Assembly: GCA_951802425.1 (NCBI GenBank)
Contig: OX637800.1
Span: 1,364,001-1,428,000, forward strand
Direction: 5' to 3'
DNA: 64,000 nt
From: Clavaria fumosa
Taxonomy: Eukaryota > Basidiomycota > Agaricomycetes > Agaricales > Clavariaceae
Within the stretch, counting starts at the first letter, position 1. Each line of letters begins with the position of its first letter. The translations under genes were made by a program, and so were the position numbers. The notes beneath the pieces were generated by a model, which had not been told where the DNA came from, made no database searches, and saw nothing but the letters and a program-made list of their open reading frames with translations. Positions 49,325 through 60,245 of the stretch are shown one piece after another.

Positions 49325-50281
49325 TCAATCGCGCAACACACCAACAATTTTTACCGCTAACTTGGGCTTGTTGTTCGGTCCGGTCGGCACATTCTCGATT
49401 TTTCGAAGCGTCAACATGCCGTCAATCACTCTGCCAAACACGACGTGTTTTCCGTCGAGAAAATCGCATTTCGCAGTGGTGATGAAGAACTGCATGGTTT
49501 GAGTGATGTTTGTCACGTCGCGAAGAATCATGCCTACCTGGCAACCGTTTTTATCTGCACCAGAATTAGCCTGTCAGACAAAATAATGTATCCAGCCATC
49601 GGAATGTGGTTAAAAGTCGGACAAAAATACCATTGAAAGCAAACCCGGTCCAGAGTGTTTCTCAATGAAATTTTCATCCTTCCCATGACAAGATTGAGTT
49701 TCACGACGAATTACACGAGAATAGATTGTTAAACGGACCGGAAAAACATCACCGTAAATTGAGAACGTCCCTGTACCATCGTTCTTCAAGAAGTCACCGC
49801 CTGACGGAAGACATCAACACCGTGCAAGCTGGAATGTAGAAAAGCCTCACCCTGGCACATGAAATTGGGGACCCTTACGTGAGATGCCTGTCAGCTTGAC
49901 AAGTTCATCTAGCCTCGAAGGCAAGCGCACACTCTTGACGGCGAGGACGTTGTCAGATATAGCAGAGTGGAAAATACCAGGATACATCCGCACCGATGGA
50001 ACGTAGAATTCTTGTACCCCTGTGGCCTAGAATTAATCCTGTGTGACGCTTTGAGCGAGTCCTAAATGTGCAATATGCATCTGCACACCTGTATTCGCCA
50101 GTACATAACTGACGAAAATTTTCCGCGGTTCTATCCAAGCGTGAGGATGACAGAACGTGACGGAACCATGGTCGTCGCACTTCGGGACTATATCACTGAA
50201 AAGCTCCATCTTCAGCCGCCCAGCAGGGGTTTCGCCAATCTGAATGTCCATGAAGACCACGGGCCGCGTCGTCGAAGCCAT
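49325..50281 (-). CDS. Cyclophilin H-type peptidyl-prolyl cis-trans isomerase (tri-snRNP)
   Basis: Starts at ATG 50281 ([16 protein letters not shown]); an in-frame ATG about 60 bp upstream exists but the chosen one fits the family. Short exons on the minus strand give [38 protein letters not shown] (catalytic Arg region), [22 protein letters not shown], a segment with [29 protein letters not shown], and the last exon with [18 protein letters not shown] and [15 protein letters not shown], a cyclophilin H signature. The protein ends VGVLRD. Cyclophilin H is a prolyl isomerase bound to the U4/U6 part of the spliceosome tri-snRNP. The splice around the FMCQGG exon was not settled. Confidence 0.8.
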
Positions 50282-50373
50282 CTGAAAAGTGCCGACGTGA
50301 AGTGGGTGGCAAGCGCGGCTTGGCTTTGCACAGCCAGCCAAAGTAAGTCACTCTACGACTCAACTGCGCCAGA
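50282..50373. promoter_or_regulatory. 92 bp bidirectional promoter, cyclophilin H (-) / DIM1 (+)
   Basis: Only 92 bases separate the start codons of two spliceosome genes read away from each other, so 5' UTRs and core promoter elements must be shared or overlap. No TATA box is seen. Confidence 0.6.
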
Positions 50374-51077
50374 ATGTCGTACTTCCTCCCACACCTTCCT
50401 TCAGGCTGGCATGTAGATGAAGCCATCAAGTCAGAGGAGGATCGTGTCGTCGTTATTCGGTTCGGACATGACTGGGATTCCCAGTGCATGACAATGGACG
50501 AGACGTTGTACAGCGTCGCGGAGATGGTCCAGAACTTCGCTGTGATCTACCTCGTCGACATCACCGCGGTGCCGGACTTTAATAAGGTGCGTTGCTTGCC
50601 CTGTACTTGCACGTCGGCAGAGGATGACGGATATCTCGCCTGCATTAAAGATGTACGAGTTGTATGATCCCTGTACTGTCATGTTCTTTTATCGGTGCGT
50701 TACGTGCTCCAGCGGATTGCAACCTCTCGACAACTCCCGTATCTCCTAGGAATAAACATATCATGATTGATTTGGGCACCGGTAACAATAACAAGATGTA
50801 CGTGGCACCTCACACCCCCCGCTCAATTGTCTGACCCTTGAATCGCATAGTAACTGGGCCATGGATAACAAACAAGAAGTGTGTTCTTTTCAAATGGTTC
50901 TATTCCTGCGCTCAAGAACTCTTGGGTCAGTTGATCGACATAATTGAGACTGTCTATCGTGGTGCATCAAAGGGTCGGGGTCTTGTCGTGTCACCGAAGG
51001 GTATGTGACCTTGTTAGACATTGACCATCAGCTCATGTCCTCTCGACACAGATTATTCAACTAGGTATCGATACTGA
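50374..51077 (+). CDS. DIB1: Dib1/DIM1 (TXNL4A), thioredoxin-fold U5 snRNP protein
   Basis: Six exons, 50374-50586, 50651-50694, 50750-50797, 50851-50878, 50931-51000 and 51052-51077, join in phase to 429 nt, giving 142 residues, the exact length of the human protein. It starts MSYFLPHLPSGWHVDEAI, followed by VVVIRFGHDWDSQCMTMDE, where the thioredoxin fold lacks the redox Cys pair, VDITAVPDFNKMYELYDP, MFFYRNKHIMIDLGTGNNNKI and a C-terminus of VVSPKDYSTRYRY. It is an essential, very conserved part of the U4/U6.U5 tri-snRNP, leaving when the spliceosome is activated. It is head to head with cyclophilin H. Confidence 0.96.
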
Positions 51078-51397
51078 AAACAGCCATACGATACGACGAT
51101 CCGTTACCTTCTCAAACAAATTGATGTCCGAAAGCAATTCAGTGTTAACGGGCTGTCGTGAGTACAGACGCAGCAAGGATTGCGTCTTTTAGCGTCATGA
51201 CTGCTAAATACGGTTCTTATGGATGGTATTCCCCCTCGCGACTCAAATTGAAATACTACGACTGCCCTAATAGTAAGCATGCTGAAGCCTTCTGAAATGA
51301 TCGCTCGTATTCTACGGATGGTCCGCAGAAAAAAGTCATGGTCTCTGTTCGAATATTATCCAATAATTCATAGTGTTAGTGCCGCAGCAAAGCGTTG
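51078..51397. other. Intergenic region between DIM1 and MTO1
   Basis: Same-strand genes. The stretch should hold the DIM1 3' UTR and the MTO1 promoter. I see nothing else. Confidence 0.4.
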
Positions 51398-54309
51398 ATG
51401 GAGCACGTGCCAGTGCTAGCTAGATTGTCCATGCTCCGAGCTCTCAGGCCGCCCTGGCATCCAGGCAAAGCGCCGCTTTGTTTTACTCGCTCGTACGCCT
51501 CGCATTCACATCCTCAGTATGATGTATGTGTAATTGGTGGTGGCCATGCGGGCTGCGAAGCTGCAGCTGGCGCTGCTCGAGTTGGGGCGCGTACCCTGCT
51601 GCTTACCCAAAAATTGGACACAATCGGCGAGTTGTCATGCAATCCATCAATTGGGGGAGTTGGTAAGGGTACCCTAGTCCGAGAAGTCGATGCGCTTGAT
51701 GGAGTTATGGCAAGAATTGCTGGTGAGTGATCCACGCATAAGTTTCTACGGGCCATTACAATAGCGTACTTGGGTGTTAGACGACGCAGGCATACAGTTC
51801 CATATGCTAAATCACTCCAAGGGTCCCGCAGTATGGGTGTGTGTCACATGGACCTTTGACCTGATTGTCAACCTGACGCTTCTCCAGGGCCCTCGAGCAC
51901 AAATTGACAGGAAATTATATAAGAGGCAGATGCAGCAGACCATGCTTAACTATCCGAATTTAAGCGTTCGCGCCGCCAGCGTTTCTGACCTCGTGCCCGA
52001 CCACTGCTCTCGGACAAACTTGGCTGATTCGATATTTGAAAGAGCTGCGTCAATTGGCGGGGTTAGACTAGGTGCGCTTTGCCTCGAGCTCTAAACAGAA
52101 GTGAATAAAATGTTTCTTCTTTAAGACTCAGGCGAAATCATCAGTTGTTCCCAAGCCGTCCTATGCACTGGAACCTTCCTTGCTGGCGAAATACACATTG
52201 GTTCATCTTCTCTGCCCTCCAGGAACGCTTTGATTCGCTCACGTTTTATCGCAGGTTCCAATCGTTACCCTGCAGGACGCATCAACGAAGCCCCTTCTCA
52301 TGGCCTATCATCTCTCCTCCAAAACGCCGGTTTCCACCTGGGACGTCTTCAAACAGGTACCCCTGCGCGACTCGACGCGACTTCAATCGATTTCACTCGG
52401 ATGGAGAAGCAAGATGGGGATGCAAATCCGAAGCCTTTCAGTTTCCTGGGCGATGGTACTGTCAGACATAAAGTGTGTACATCATCTGCTTATGTCCGGC
52501 CGTCTCACATCCCAGAACCAGGACAACCAAATTTCCTGTTGGAAGACATTTACCACGGAAGAAACGCATAAGCTTATCAGAGATAACATGCACCTCTCTG
52601 TTCACATACAAGAGACAAAGAAGGGTGTGTCTTTGTTTGCTCGAGCCATCGAGTCAAACATCCCCTCGGCGATCATTCACACGACAAGATAGGTCCACGT
52701 TATTGTCCTTCGCTGGAGGCGAAAGTCTGCCGTTTCAAGGACAAAGATAGCCATACTGTTTGGTTGGAACCCGAGGGCCTTGATTCAGGTGAGTATTTCT
52801 TTAACCAACCGTGGGGTGGTGTGGTCTTGTGGTCTTGTTCTCAAGTCATAGTCTGGTTTACCTTTGGATCCTGTGCCATGGCATATGTCTCTCGCATCTC
52901 GTATTACATGCGACTGATTATGGATGGCAGATATAATCTATCCAAATGGGCTATCCAATTCTCTCCCCATAGAAATACAGGAACCCATGATGCGGACAAT
53001 ACCAGGCTTAGAAAATGTGAAAATGATACGCCCTGCATATGGGGTCGAGTACGATTACATAGATCCACGGGAACTGCGAGTGACCTTGGAAACCAAAAGG
53101 ATTCAGGTGAGACCAATCGCTTGGTAGGGAGGCATGTGGTTCATTTCAATTTTGGGACACTAGGGTCTCTTTTTAGCTGGTCAGATTAACGGTGCGTCAC
53201 TTCCGATAGTCTTGCACTTCGCACCCTATACTCATCTTGAGTCTAGGTACCACAGGTTATGAAGAAGCCGCTGCGCAGGGTGTTGTTGCTGGGATCAATG
53301 CCGGCCTTGCTGCCTTACATCAACCCCCGATGGTCATAACACGAGCTGACGGCTTTGTTGGTGTGATGATTGATGACCTGATTGTGAAAGGTGCTGAGGA
53401 ACCGTGTAATGATCTCTCCCCTATCGCAGGCGCAGCTCTCATGTGATTCAGACAGACAGAATGTTCACTTCTCGATCGGAATATCGCATGAGCATCAGGA
53501 GCGATAATGCCGACGTGCGTTTGACTGACAAGGGTATGGCAATTTTCCATCGTTCTAGAGATGGCGTGAGTCGATGACAGTCTGAGCAAAGGCCGTACAA
53601 GTGGGGCCATATCGGATGCACGCTGGAGTGCATTTACTGCCATGCAGACCGCTTTGCAAGCTGCTCGGGATCTATTAAACAATCACCAGCTTAGCCCACA
53701 AGGATGGGCTGCGCTCGGTTTTGAAGTCCGTTTTGATGGTGTTGTGCGCAGGTGCGTAGCCTCATGCACTATTTGAGATCCCTGTTCAGTTTGTTTGTTT
53801 GTGCATAGCGCATTTCACATGTTGCGGAACCCCAGAATCACTATCACACACTTGACAGCTGCTATCCCAGAGTTAGGAAGGTTCAGTGGAGATATTCTCG
53901 AACGCATTGGTATTGAAGGTGTGTTTGACATCCTGGCTCGTGGTTTCTTCACCTCAAAGAGCTGTCGTTTGCTCAGGCCGCTATAGTGCACATCTTCGTC
54001 GACAAGAGTCGGACCTACGTGTCTTTATGGAAGATGAATCATTGGAGCTTGATCCCGGAATTGACTACCACGCCGTTGTGGGAATCAGCTCCGAAGTCAG
54101 GGAGAAACTTCTTCGGGTGAAACCGAGGAATATTGTGCGTTCGCCATGTGCTGTCAGCGTGGTCGTGATATGGTAAAAATCTGACGTGGCTGATCGCTCA
54201 GGGTGCAGTGAAGCGGATAGAGGGTATGACACCGTCCAGCGTCGTTGCATTACTCAAGTACGCGAGACGGACAGGAAGAAGGGGGCCGAGGCTAGAAAAG
54301 AGTAGATGA
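51398..54309 (+). CDS. MTO1: MTO1/GidA, mitochondrial tRNA wobble-uridine modification enzyme
   Basis: Starts at ATG 51398 with a basic, Arg-containing leader fitting a mitochondrial presequence, and ends at TGA 54307-54309; about nine or ten exons. Exon 1 (to 51722) carries the FAD site [21 protein letters not shown] and [18 protein letters not shown]. Later exons give [135 protein letters not shown] and a helical tail ending [16 protein letters not shown]. With MSS1/GTPBP3 the enzyme puts a carboxymethylaminomethyl-type group on U34 of mitochondrial tRNAs. No frame break seen. A relic of its first exon lies at 55.6 kb. Confidence 0.92.
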
Positions 54310-54536
54310 ACTTCATATTAAGTGAGAGCCCCATAAATTTTCGGCATGACGAGAGCTGCTGTTGAAGAGCATCCCCCATATTCACCAGACGTATGATCAT
54401 GCGTTTCACAGGCTCCTGAGAAACCCCGGAGCATAGACACCAGGCATCCGCGTGTACCTTGCGTACCCTCCCGTTTTATTAATGCGGAAGCCGTTGTGGA
54501 CTTCGGATTGCCATTATCCTCCCCTTGAATATTCAC

Positions 54537-55426
54537 ATGATGAGTGACTTTTCGCCGCCCTCTTCAAAAACGGAGCCTTTGATTCCTGGCATCTACACGG
54601 TCATCAATGAAACCAGCGGCACTGTGATGCAAATGGTTGGGGAAGACGCCTACAACGCAATCAGAGGCAAGTTCAGTCAGATTTGATACAGCGCCATGAA
54701 CTCACGGCAATTTGAAAAGGATTCCCGTGCGATGGACGCATAGCTCAGCAGGTATCCATCAGCTCGCCTTCAATTCGCTGACACGTGTATAACTCCTGGC
54801 GTTACCTCAAGTGGCAATTTGAGCGCCTTGGCGAGGGCTATTCGATTCGCTGCGTTAAGTGGGGGCTCTACTTAACTGTCATGGGCGGACTACGAAACGA
54901 AGTTCCTCTGGCAGCCAGCACATTCCCCGTGAGCTGGATCATTCAGGATGACAAGGATCATCCGGGTAGTTTTTGGTGTGTCGTGCCGGCAACCTTGTAT
55001 CGGTCTCTTCAAGTTATCAAATCAAACGATGCAGGATTAGTTGGCCCCACACTAACTTCATCTTGGATCTCGCATCTGGAAGCTCGCAACCGGGCACGAC
55101 GGTCAGTTCCATGATTGCCAACATTGAGCGCGAAACGTACCACACTCTTTCAGATTCGCCTGTGTGATCGCAGAAATCCACGAAATGCATGCCAATATTG
55201 GATCTTGCAAGAACTGCACACACCAGCCCTCGTGGCGAAATCTATGGAACCGAAGTTGGTCACGGAGACCCTTACCGCGAACGAGGCGTTTGTGAAGCCA
55301 GAATCGACCACAGAAATTGTCGTCGACCAAGTTGAGGACGGGGCATACGCCATTACAACCACGACGGTCACTAGACAAGTCACCACAACGATCATTAGAC
55401 AGGACCCCAAGTTGCTGCCAGCATGA
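54537..55426 (+). CDS. Beta-trefoil (ricin B-like lectin fold) protein
   Basis: Begins with ATG at 54537 or 54540 (MSDFSPPSSKTEPLIPGIYTV) and ends at TGA 55424-55426 after TIIRQDPKLLPA; several short exons. Trefoil-type signs: PGIYTVINETSGTVMQMVGED near the start, WKFERLGEGYSIRCVKWGLYLTV in the middle, VSWIIQDD, then WPHTNFILDLASGSSQPGTT and a segment ending CQYWILQEL. This is the Q-x-W / G-x-Y pattern of carbohydrate-binding beta-trefoils that are numerous in mushrooms. There is no signal peptide, so a cytosolic protein is likely. The tail (ETLTANEAFVKPEST... TTTVTRQVTTT) is Thr/Val-rich. Ligand unknown; exon limits inside 54660-55170 are unsure. Confidence 0.6.
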
Positions 55427-56068
55427 GTACATTCAATTCACATACTGTACTACGGCTGGCCTGAAAGTAGTAGGCTCTTTCGCTGGTATGCTGCAGTCGG
55501 AGGGTCGATGGACCGAAGGAGACACCCACCATGTAATAGGAGCTTCATGGTATTACAGTAAATGCTGTAGCACGAAGTGATGTATTTGCCCCGACGCTTT
55601 ACTTTTCCATTCGCATTGCCATTGAATCACAGCATAGCATGTGGTTGCGAAGATGTGCGTCTTCTACCAGCTCACCCGAAACTTGATATGATCGGCAAAT
55701 CGAGTCGGTAAGGGCACGCTCGTCGATGCACTTGATGGCAAGAGTTGCTGAAGAGCGGCTCATGTAAAAATTTCTACCTGTCATAATGGACTAGCAGCGA
55801 AAGTAGCAGCACGGCGAGAACGAATACGACGGGGATGGTGGATGTGGATACGGCGTGGGCGAGGGCGCGAGAGAAGGCGTGAGACGCAAGACGCGGATGG
55901 TGCAGGACGCGGGCCGTGTTGGGCGTGCCTCTTAGTGGTGAGGCAACTGTGCAAGCTTGTATCAGTGTATGCTCTGGGAAGTGTCATTGCCTTGTGAGCT
56001 GTATTGGTGAGCTGTGTTGGGTTGAGTGGCATCAGGAGAATAATTGGGGTGGTAAAACAAGGTATATA
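55427..56068. other. Intergenic region with an MTO1 relic
   Basis: Besides the relic at 55620-55775 only weak open frames are visible; one on the minus strand (55781-56032) is Arg/His-rich and I do not consider it a gene. Confidence 0.4.
55620..55775 (+). pseudogene. Relic of MTO1 exon 1 and start of intron 1
   Basis: Bases 55695-55775 match 51655-51745, the end of MTO1 exon 1 running into intron 1: GAGT[CT]GGTAAGGG, CGATGC[AG]CTTGATGG, CAAGA[AG]TTGCTG and downstream TTTCTAC. Two small deletions break the frame. Further left, GATCGGC and weaker pieces match exon 1 upstream. It lies 4 kb downstream of the true gene, on the same strand, beyond the beta-trefoil gene. Confidence 0.7.
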
Positions 56069-56739
56069 CAGTTGAACATGGCATAACGTATCACGGGTAA
56101 ACGTATATTTCGGATAACATATTGATTTTGGGCCCTAACCAAGTTGGTTTGCGGTAAATTATACGAAAACTGGCATAACGAATAACGTATGGGGCTGGGC
56201 CCCAAAATATACGTTCTTGCGGGCACCCAGGTCCAATTATCATGCGTGATTTGAAATGAAAATACAAATTTTTTTGGGCCTTCCCTTGCAGCGGGCCAGC
56301 ACCAGATCCCTATGTCTAACAGCTATGATAGACTATCCGGAAAAAAATTGCCAAAAGACACTCCTGCCAGCTCTGCAATGCCTGTTGATGAGGCCAAACG
56401 AAAAAACTTGACCCTCCATGACTGGTTAACCGTCTTCGCCTATGTGGATCAGCATAAGGGGATGTCGCAAAGTGAGATTGTGGAGCATTTCCATACCAGG
56501 CGCGAAGGGGCCCTTGCCTTTACTCAAGCAACGTTATCAAGAAGGCTTGCCGACCGCAACAAGATGGAGAAACAAGACAGCAGGTGGCGAAGGCGCAGCA
56601 GACGACACTGGACCATTTTTGGGGACCGTCACACATCACACATGTCACGTAATATGTGACACATAGGTTACCGTATACCCACGATACCGTATTAGTTTTA
56701 GGGTCTGACCGTTGTTATACGTTATGCCATGTTCAACTG
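56069..56739 (+). mobile_element. Pogo-like (Tc1/mariner superfamily) DNA element, 671 bp, non-autonomous
   Basis: Terminal inverted repeats of 23 perfect bases: left 56069-56091 starting CAGTTGAACATGG, right 56717-56739 ending CCATGTTCAACTG. Both ends are flanked by TA (56067-56068 and 56740-56741), the target duplication of this superfamily; CAGT...ACTG ends are usual for pogo/Tigger elements. Weaker inverted similarity continues inward. Inside is a truncated transposase frame. Confidence 0.85.
56312..56659 (+). CDS. Truncated pogo-like transposase, N-terminal DNA-binding domain only
   Basis: 115 residues from ATG 56312. After a basic start (SGKKLPKDTPASS) the segment KRKNLTLHDWLTVFAYVDQ, then GMSQSEIVEHF and FTQATLSRRLADR forms the psq/CENP-B N-terminal helix-turn-helix of pogo-family transposases. 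The second HTH and the whole DDE catalytic domain are missing; only about 80 bp follow before the right inverted repeat. It could bind the inverted repeats but not cut. It may act as a repressor or just be a relic. Confidence 0.75.
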   Translation: MSNSYDRLSGKKLPKDTPASSAMPVDEAKRKNLTLHDWLTVFAYVDQHKGMSQSEIVEHFHTRREGALAFTQATLSRRLADRNKMEKQDSRWRRRSRRHWTIFGDRHTSHMSRNM

Positions 56740-56741
56740 TA

Positions 56742-56878
56742 CTGTCATACCAATCTTAACCTGTTTTAACACCTAGCCTGGTATATACCACACTTAAACT
56801 GGTTATAACCTGGTTTATACTTGGTTATACCAAATTATAACATTTTATACTTCTCTATACCACAAAGTGGTATGACAG
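56742..56878. mobile_element. 137 bp inverted-repeat element, MITE candidate
   Basis: Ends are the inverted repeats CTGTCATACCA (56742-56752) and TGGTATGACAG (56868-56878). Between them A/T-rich sequence repeats TGGTATA, TGGTTATA and TGGTTTATA in both orientations, so the whole could fold. It directly abuts the pogo-like element. No clear target duplication is seen. Confidence 0.5.
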
Positions 56879-57377
56879 GGCTATGATTTTGCTGATGTGA
56901 AACAGGAGAGACATGGCCCAGAGAGAGCACAACTATGACAGGCTTTGACAAACTCAGAACAGCATCATCTCTCATCATGAACAACTACTACATCTGCCAT
57001 ATAAACGTGCTAATAGCCAGTAGAATGGAAGAGCATACATGGAAAAGAAAAAAAGATGAATGGAAATAAGACATGGGGATCAAGGGTCACACATACAGTA
57101 AAGCCACCACCACCACATTAGGGCAACAGGGACTAGCTACATAACTTTGACAATTCAGTTTTCTAAGCTTTCTTTGTGCCATTTATGTGCATAACAAATT
57201 GTAAATACTTGTCAGTATGATTGGATACCCTAGGAAGTAATCATTCCTCAGCTTCAATCATACATGATTCATCTGGGCCATCACATGTAATTTCTATGGG
57301 CTGTGCAACCTTTTCATGGTTTCCATCATCACATATAATGCCAGCTCCTCTGCCTCATCATGCTTTCCCAGAGCTGA
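56879..57377. other. Region 3' of the NLR gene
   Basis: Bases 57294-57377 on the minus strand continue the NLR's last TPR unit in the same frame after its stop, to a second stop at 57294-57296. The rest, to 56879, is A/T-rich with no visible gene. Confidence 0.5.
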
Positions 57378-60245
57378 TTATATGCCTGCCAAATTTGCAA
57401 TACTTGTCAGTGTGTCTGGGTGCTCTGGACCAAACAATTTCTTCCTGGCTTCCATCACATGTAGTTGCAGCTTCTCTGCCTCATTGTGTTTTCCTAGAGC
57501 TGAATATGTGCTTGCCAAATCACCCATACATGTCAGTGTGCTTGGATGCTCTGGGCCAAGCAGTCTCTTCATGGCTTCCATCACATGTAATTGCAGTTCC
57601 TCTGCCTGACTGTGTTTTCCCCAAGCTGAATATGTGCTTGCCAAATTGGCAATACTTGTTAGTGTGTCTGGATGCTCTGGACCAAGCAATTGCTTGCTGG
57701 CTTCCATCACATGTAATTCCAGCCCCTCTGCCTCATTATGCTTTCCCAGAGCTGAATATGTACTTGCCAAATTGACAATACTTGTCAGTGTGTCTGGATG
57801 CTCTGGGCCAAGCAATCTCTTCCTGGCTTCCATCACATGCAATTCCAGCATCTCTGCCTCATTATACTTTCCCAGAGTTGAATATGTGCTTGCCAAATTG
57901 CCCATAATTGTCAGTGTGCTTGGATGTTCTGGGCCAAGCAATCTTTTCATGGCTTCCAACACATGTAAATTCAATCCCTCTGCCTCATTATGCTTTCCCT
58001 GAGCTAAATATACACCTGCCAAATTGGCAATACTTGTCAGTGTGACTGGGTGCTCTGGACCAAGCAATCTCTTCCTGGCTTCCATTACATGTAGTTGCAG
58101 CTTCTCTGCCTCATTGTGTTTTCCTAGAGCTGAATATGTGCTTGCCAAATCACCCATACTTGTCAGTGTGATGGGATGCTCTGGGCCAAGCAATCTCTTC
58201 ATGGCTTCCACCACATGTAAACTCAACCCCTCTGCCTGACAGTACCTTCCCAGAGCTGAATATGTGCTTGCCAAATTGGCAATACTTGTCAGTGTGTCTG
58301 GATGCTCTGGGCCAAGCAATTGCTTCCTGGCTTCCATCACATGTAATTCCAGCCTCTCTGCCTCATCATACATTCCCAGAGTTGAATATGTACTTGCCAA
58401 ATTGCCCATACTTGTCAGTGTGTTTGGATGCTCTGGGCCAAGTGATCTTTTCATGACTTCTATCACATGTAATTCCAGCCCCTTTGCCTCATTATGCTTT
58501 CCCAGAGCTGAATATGTACTTGCCAAATTGACAATACTTGTCAGTGTGTCTGGATGCTCTGGACCAAGTAATTGCTTCCTGGCTTCCATCACATGTAATT
58601 CCAGCTTCTCTGCCTCATTATACTTTCCCAGAGTTGAATATGTCCATGCCAAATTGCCCATAATTTTCAGTGTGCTTGGATGCTCTGGGCCAAGCAATCT
58701 CTTCCTGGCTTCCATTACATGTAATTCTAGCCCCTCAGCTTGACTGTACTTTCCCAGAGTTGAATATGTGCTTGCCAGGTTGGCAATACTTGTCAGTGTG
58801 CTTGGATGTTCTGGGCCAAGCAACTTTTCCATGGCTTCCATCACATGTAGGTGCAGTGCCTCTGCCTCATTGCACTTTCCCAGGGCTGAATATGTGCATG
58901 CCAAATCACCCATACTTGTCAGTGTGTTTGGGTGCTCTGGGCCAAGCAATCTCTTCATGGCTTCCATCACATGTAATTTTAGCCCCTCTGCCTCATTATG
59001 CCTTCCCTGAGCTGAATATGTGCTTGCCAAATTGGCAATACTTGTCAGTGCACTTGGATCCTCTGGGCCAAGCAATCTTTCCATGGTTTCCATCACATGT
59101 AATTCCAGCCCCTCTGCCTCATTGTGCTTTTCCAGAGTTGAATATGTGTTTTCCAAATTGCCCATCCTTGTCAGTGTGCTTGGATCCTCTGGGCTGAGTG
59201 ATTTTTTCATGGCATCCACCACACATAATTGCACCTCCTCTGCCTCATTATGCTTTCCCTGAACCCAATATTTGCTTGCCAAGCTGGCAATACTTTCCAG
59301 TGTGCTTGGATCCTCTGAGCCTAATGTTTGCTGTGTAATTCCAACCATTTGCACTTGTAACTGCTCAGCCTCTTTCCAGTACCCACAAACATAATACACC
59401 CAACTCAACTTTTGTTTCCTTTTCACATTGCCAATGTTACAGGTTGTATTTTCAACATGCTTGCTCATAGCAGCAATGTGTGGCAGCAATGATTTATGAA
59501 ATGCATATGAAGCACTATCATCCCTCAATGTGATGGACTGGCACACCAACAATTCTACTAAGTTCCATATTTGTTGTTGTCTGTCACAACCAGACAATCT
59601 GCCTTGGCACCATAGATGTACCAATGGATGCATGTTGTACAATCTTCCACATGTGCTCTTCTTCACCAGTGAAAATGATTCCAGCAATTGCATTGCTCTC
59701 CTGAAGAGTGACCAATCCCAATGTCCCTCATTATCAACACACAATATGTTGGACCAAAGTGCAGAATGCCTTAGCAACTCCCTCCAGTTGTCTTCTTTCT
59801 CACTGACCTCCATATCACTAGAAGCCATTTCCTCAGATGCAATTCTAAAAATATCTTCTGGAATGCCACCATGGTGCAGGAAAGCAAACACTTGTAGTAC
59901 AAGCATTGCACTTGATGCTGCCTTGGCTGCCTGGCTGGCAGACAATGCCCTAGTTTGAATCTCTGAAATTGAGAGTTCCCATGTACCATAAACTGCCTGG
60001 CCATAGGCAGATGCTCCTTTGAAAGACTCATCATCCAACAACTCATGATGATGCTTCTGATACATCTCAAGATATGCATCAAGTTCACATAGACCACTGG
60101 CAATGGATGCACCAGCTTGATCTACGGCAAGAGGCAAGCAGCACAAGGTCTTCACAATAGGAAAGGCTGCATCCCTCAGCTCAGCAACAGTAACATCACA
60201 GAACGCAGCCTTTAGAAGGAGTGAGACTGCATTCTGTTCCTGCAT
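57378..60245 (-). pseudogene. NLR-type gene (NB-ARC end plus TPR array), 5' part lost to LTR element
   Basis: One open frame of 955 codons, the first Met at 60245 lying only three bases from the LTR. The start has TLCCLPLAVDQAGASIASG, the GLPLA-type motif of NB-ARC ATPases, followed by the winged-helix region (VLQVFAFLHHGGIPEDIF, YNMHPLVHLWCQGRL). The P-loop and Walker B that should precede are absent, so the gene was cut by the insertion; the missing exon may lie beyond the window. From about residue 315 come 16 units of 42 residues (pattern LLGPEHPxTLTSIANLASTY, then SALGKHNEAEGLELHVMEA), kinesin-light-chain-like TPRs. The frame stops at TAA 57378-57380 exactly where the repeat Tyr belongs. 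In fungi such proteins are suspected non-self sensors. As it stands it cannot make a nucleotide-binding domain. Confidence 0.8.
57381..59335 (-). repeat. 126 bp tandem repeat array (42-aa TPR units, about 16 copies)
   Basis: Units are highly alike at DNA level; the segment at 57441 recurs almost unchanged at 58071, exactly 630 bp (five units) away. Units alternate between two types (Ser-Ile-Ala-Asn and Met-Gly-Asp/Asn), so the basic period is partly 252 bp. Confidence 0.9.

Noticed and set aside
57221..59262. Plus-strand open frames with Cys/Ser-Gly repeats across the TPR array
   Set aside because: They are antisense shadows of the 126 bp repeats; the minus strand carries the recognisable TPR protein.
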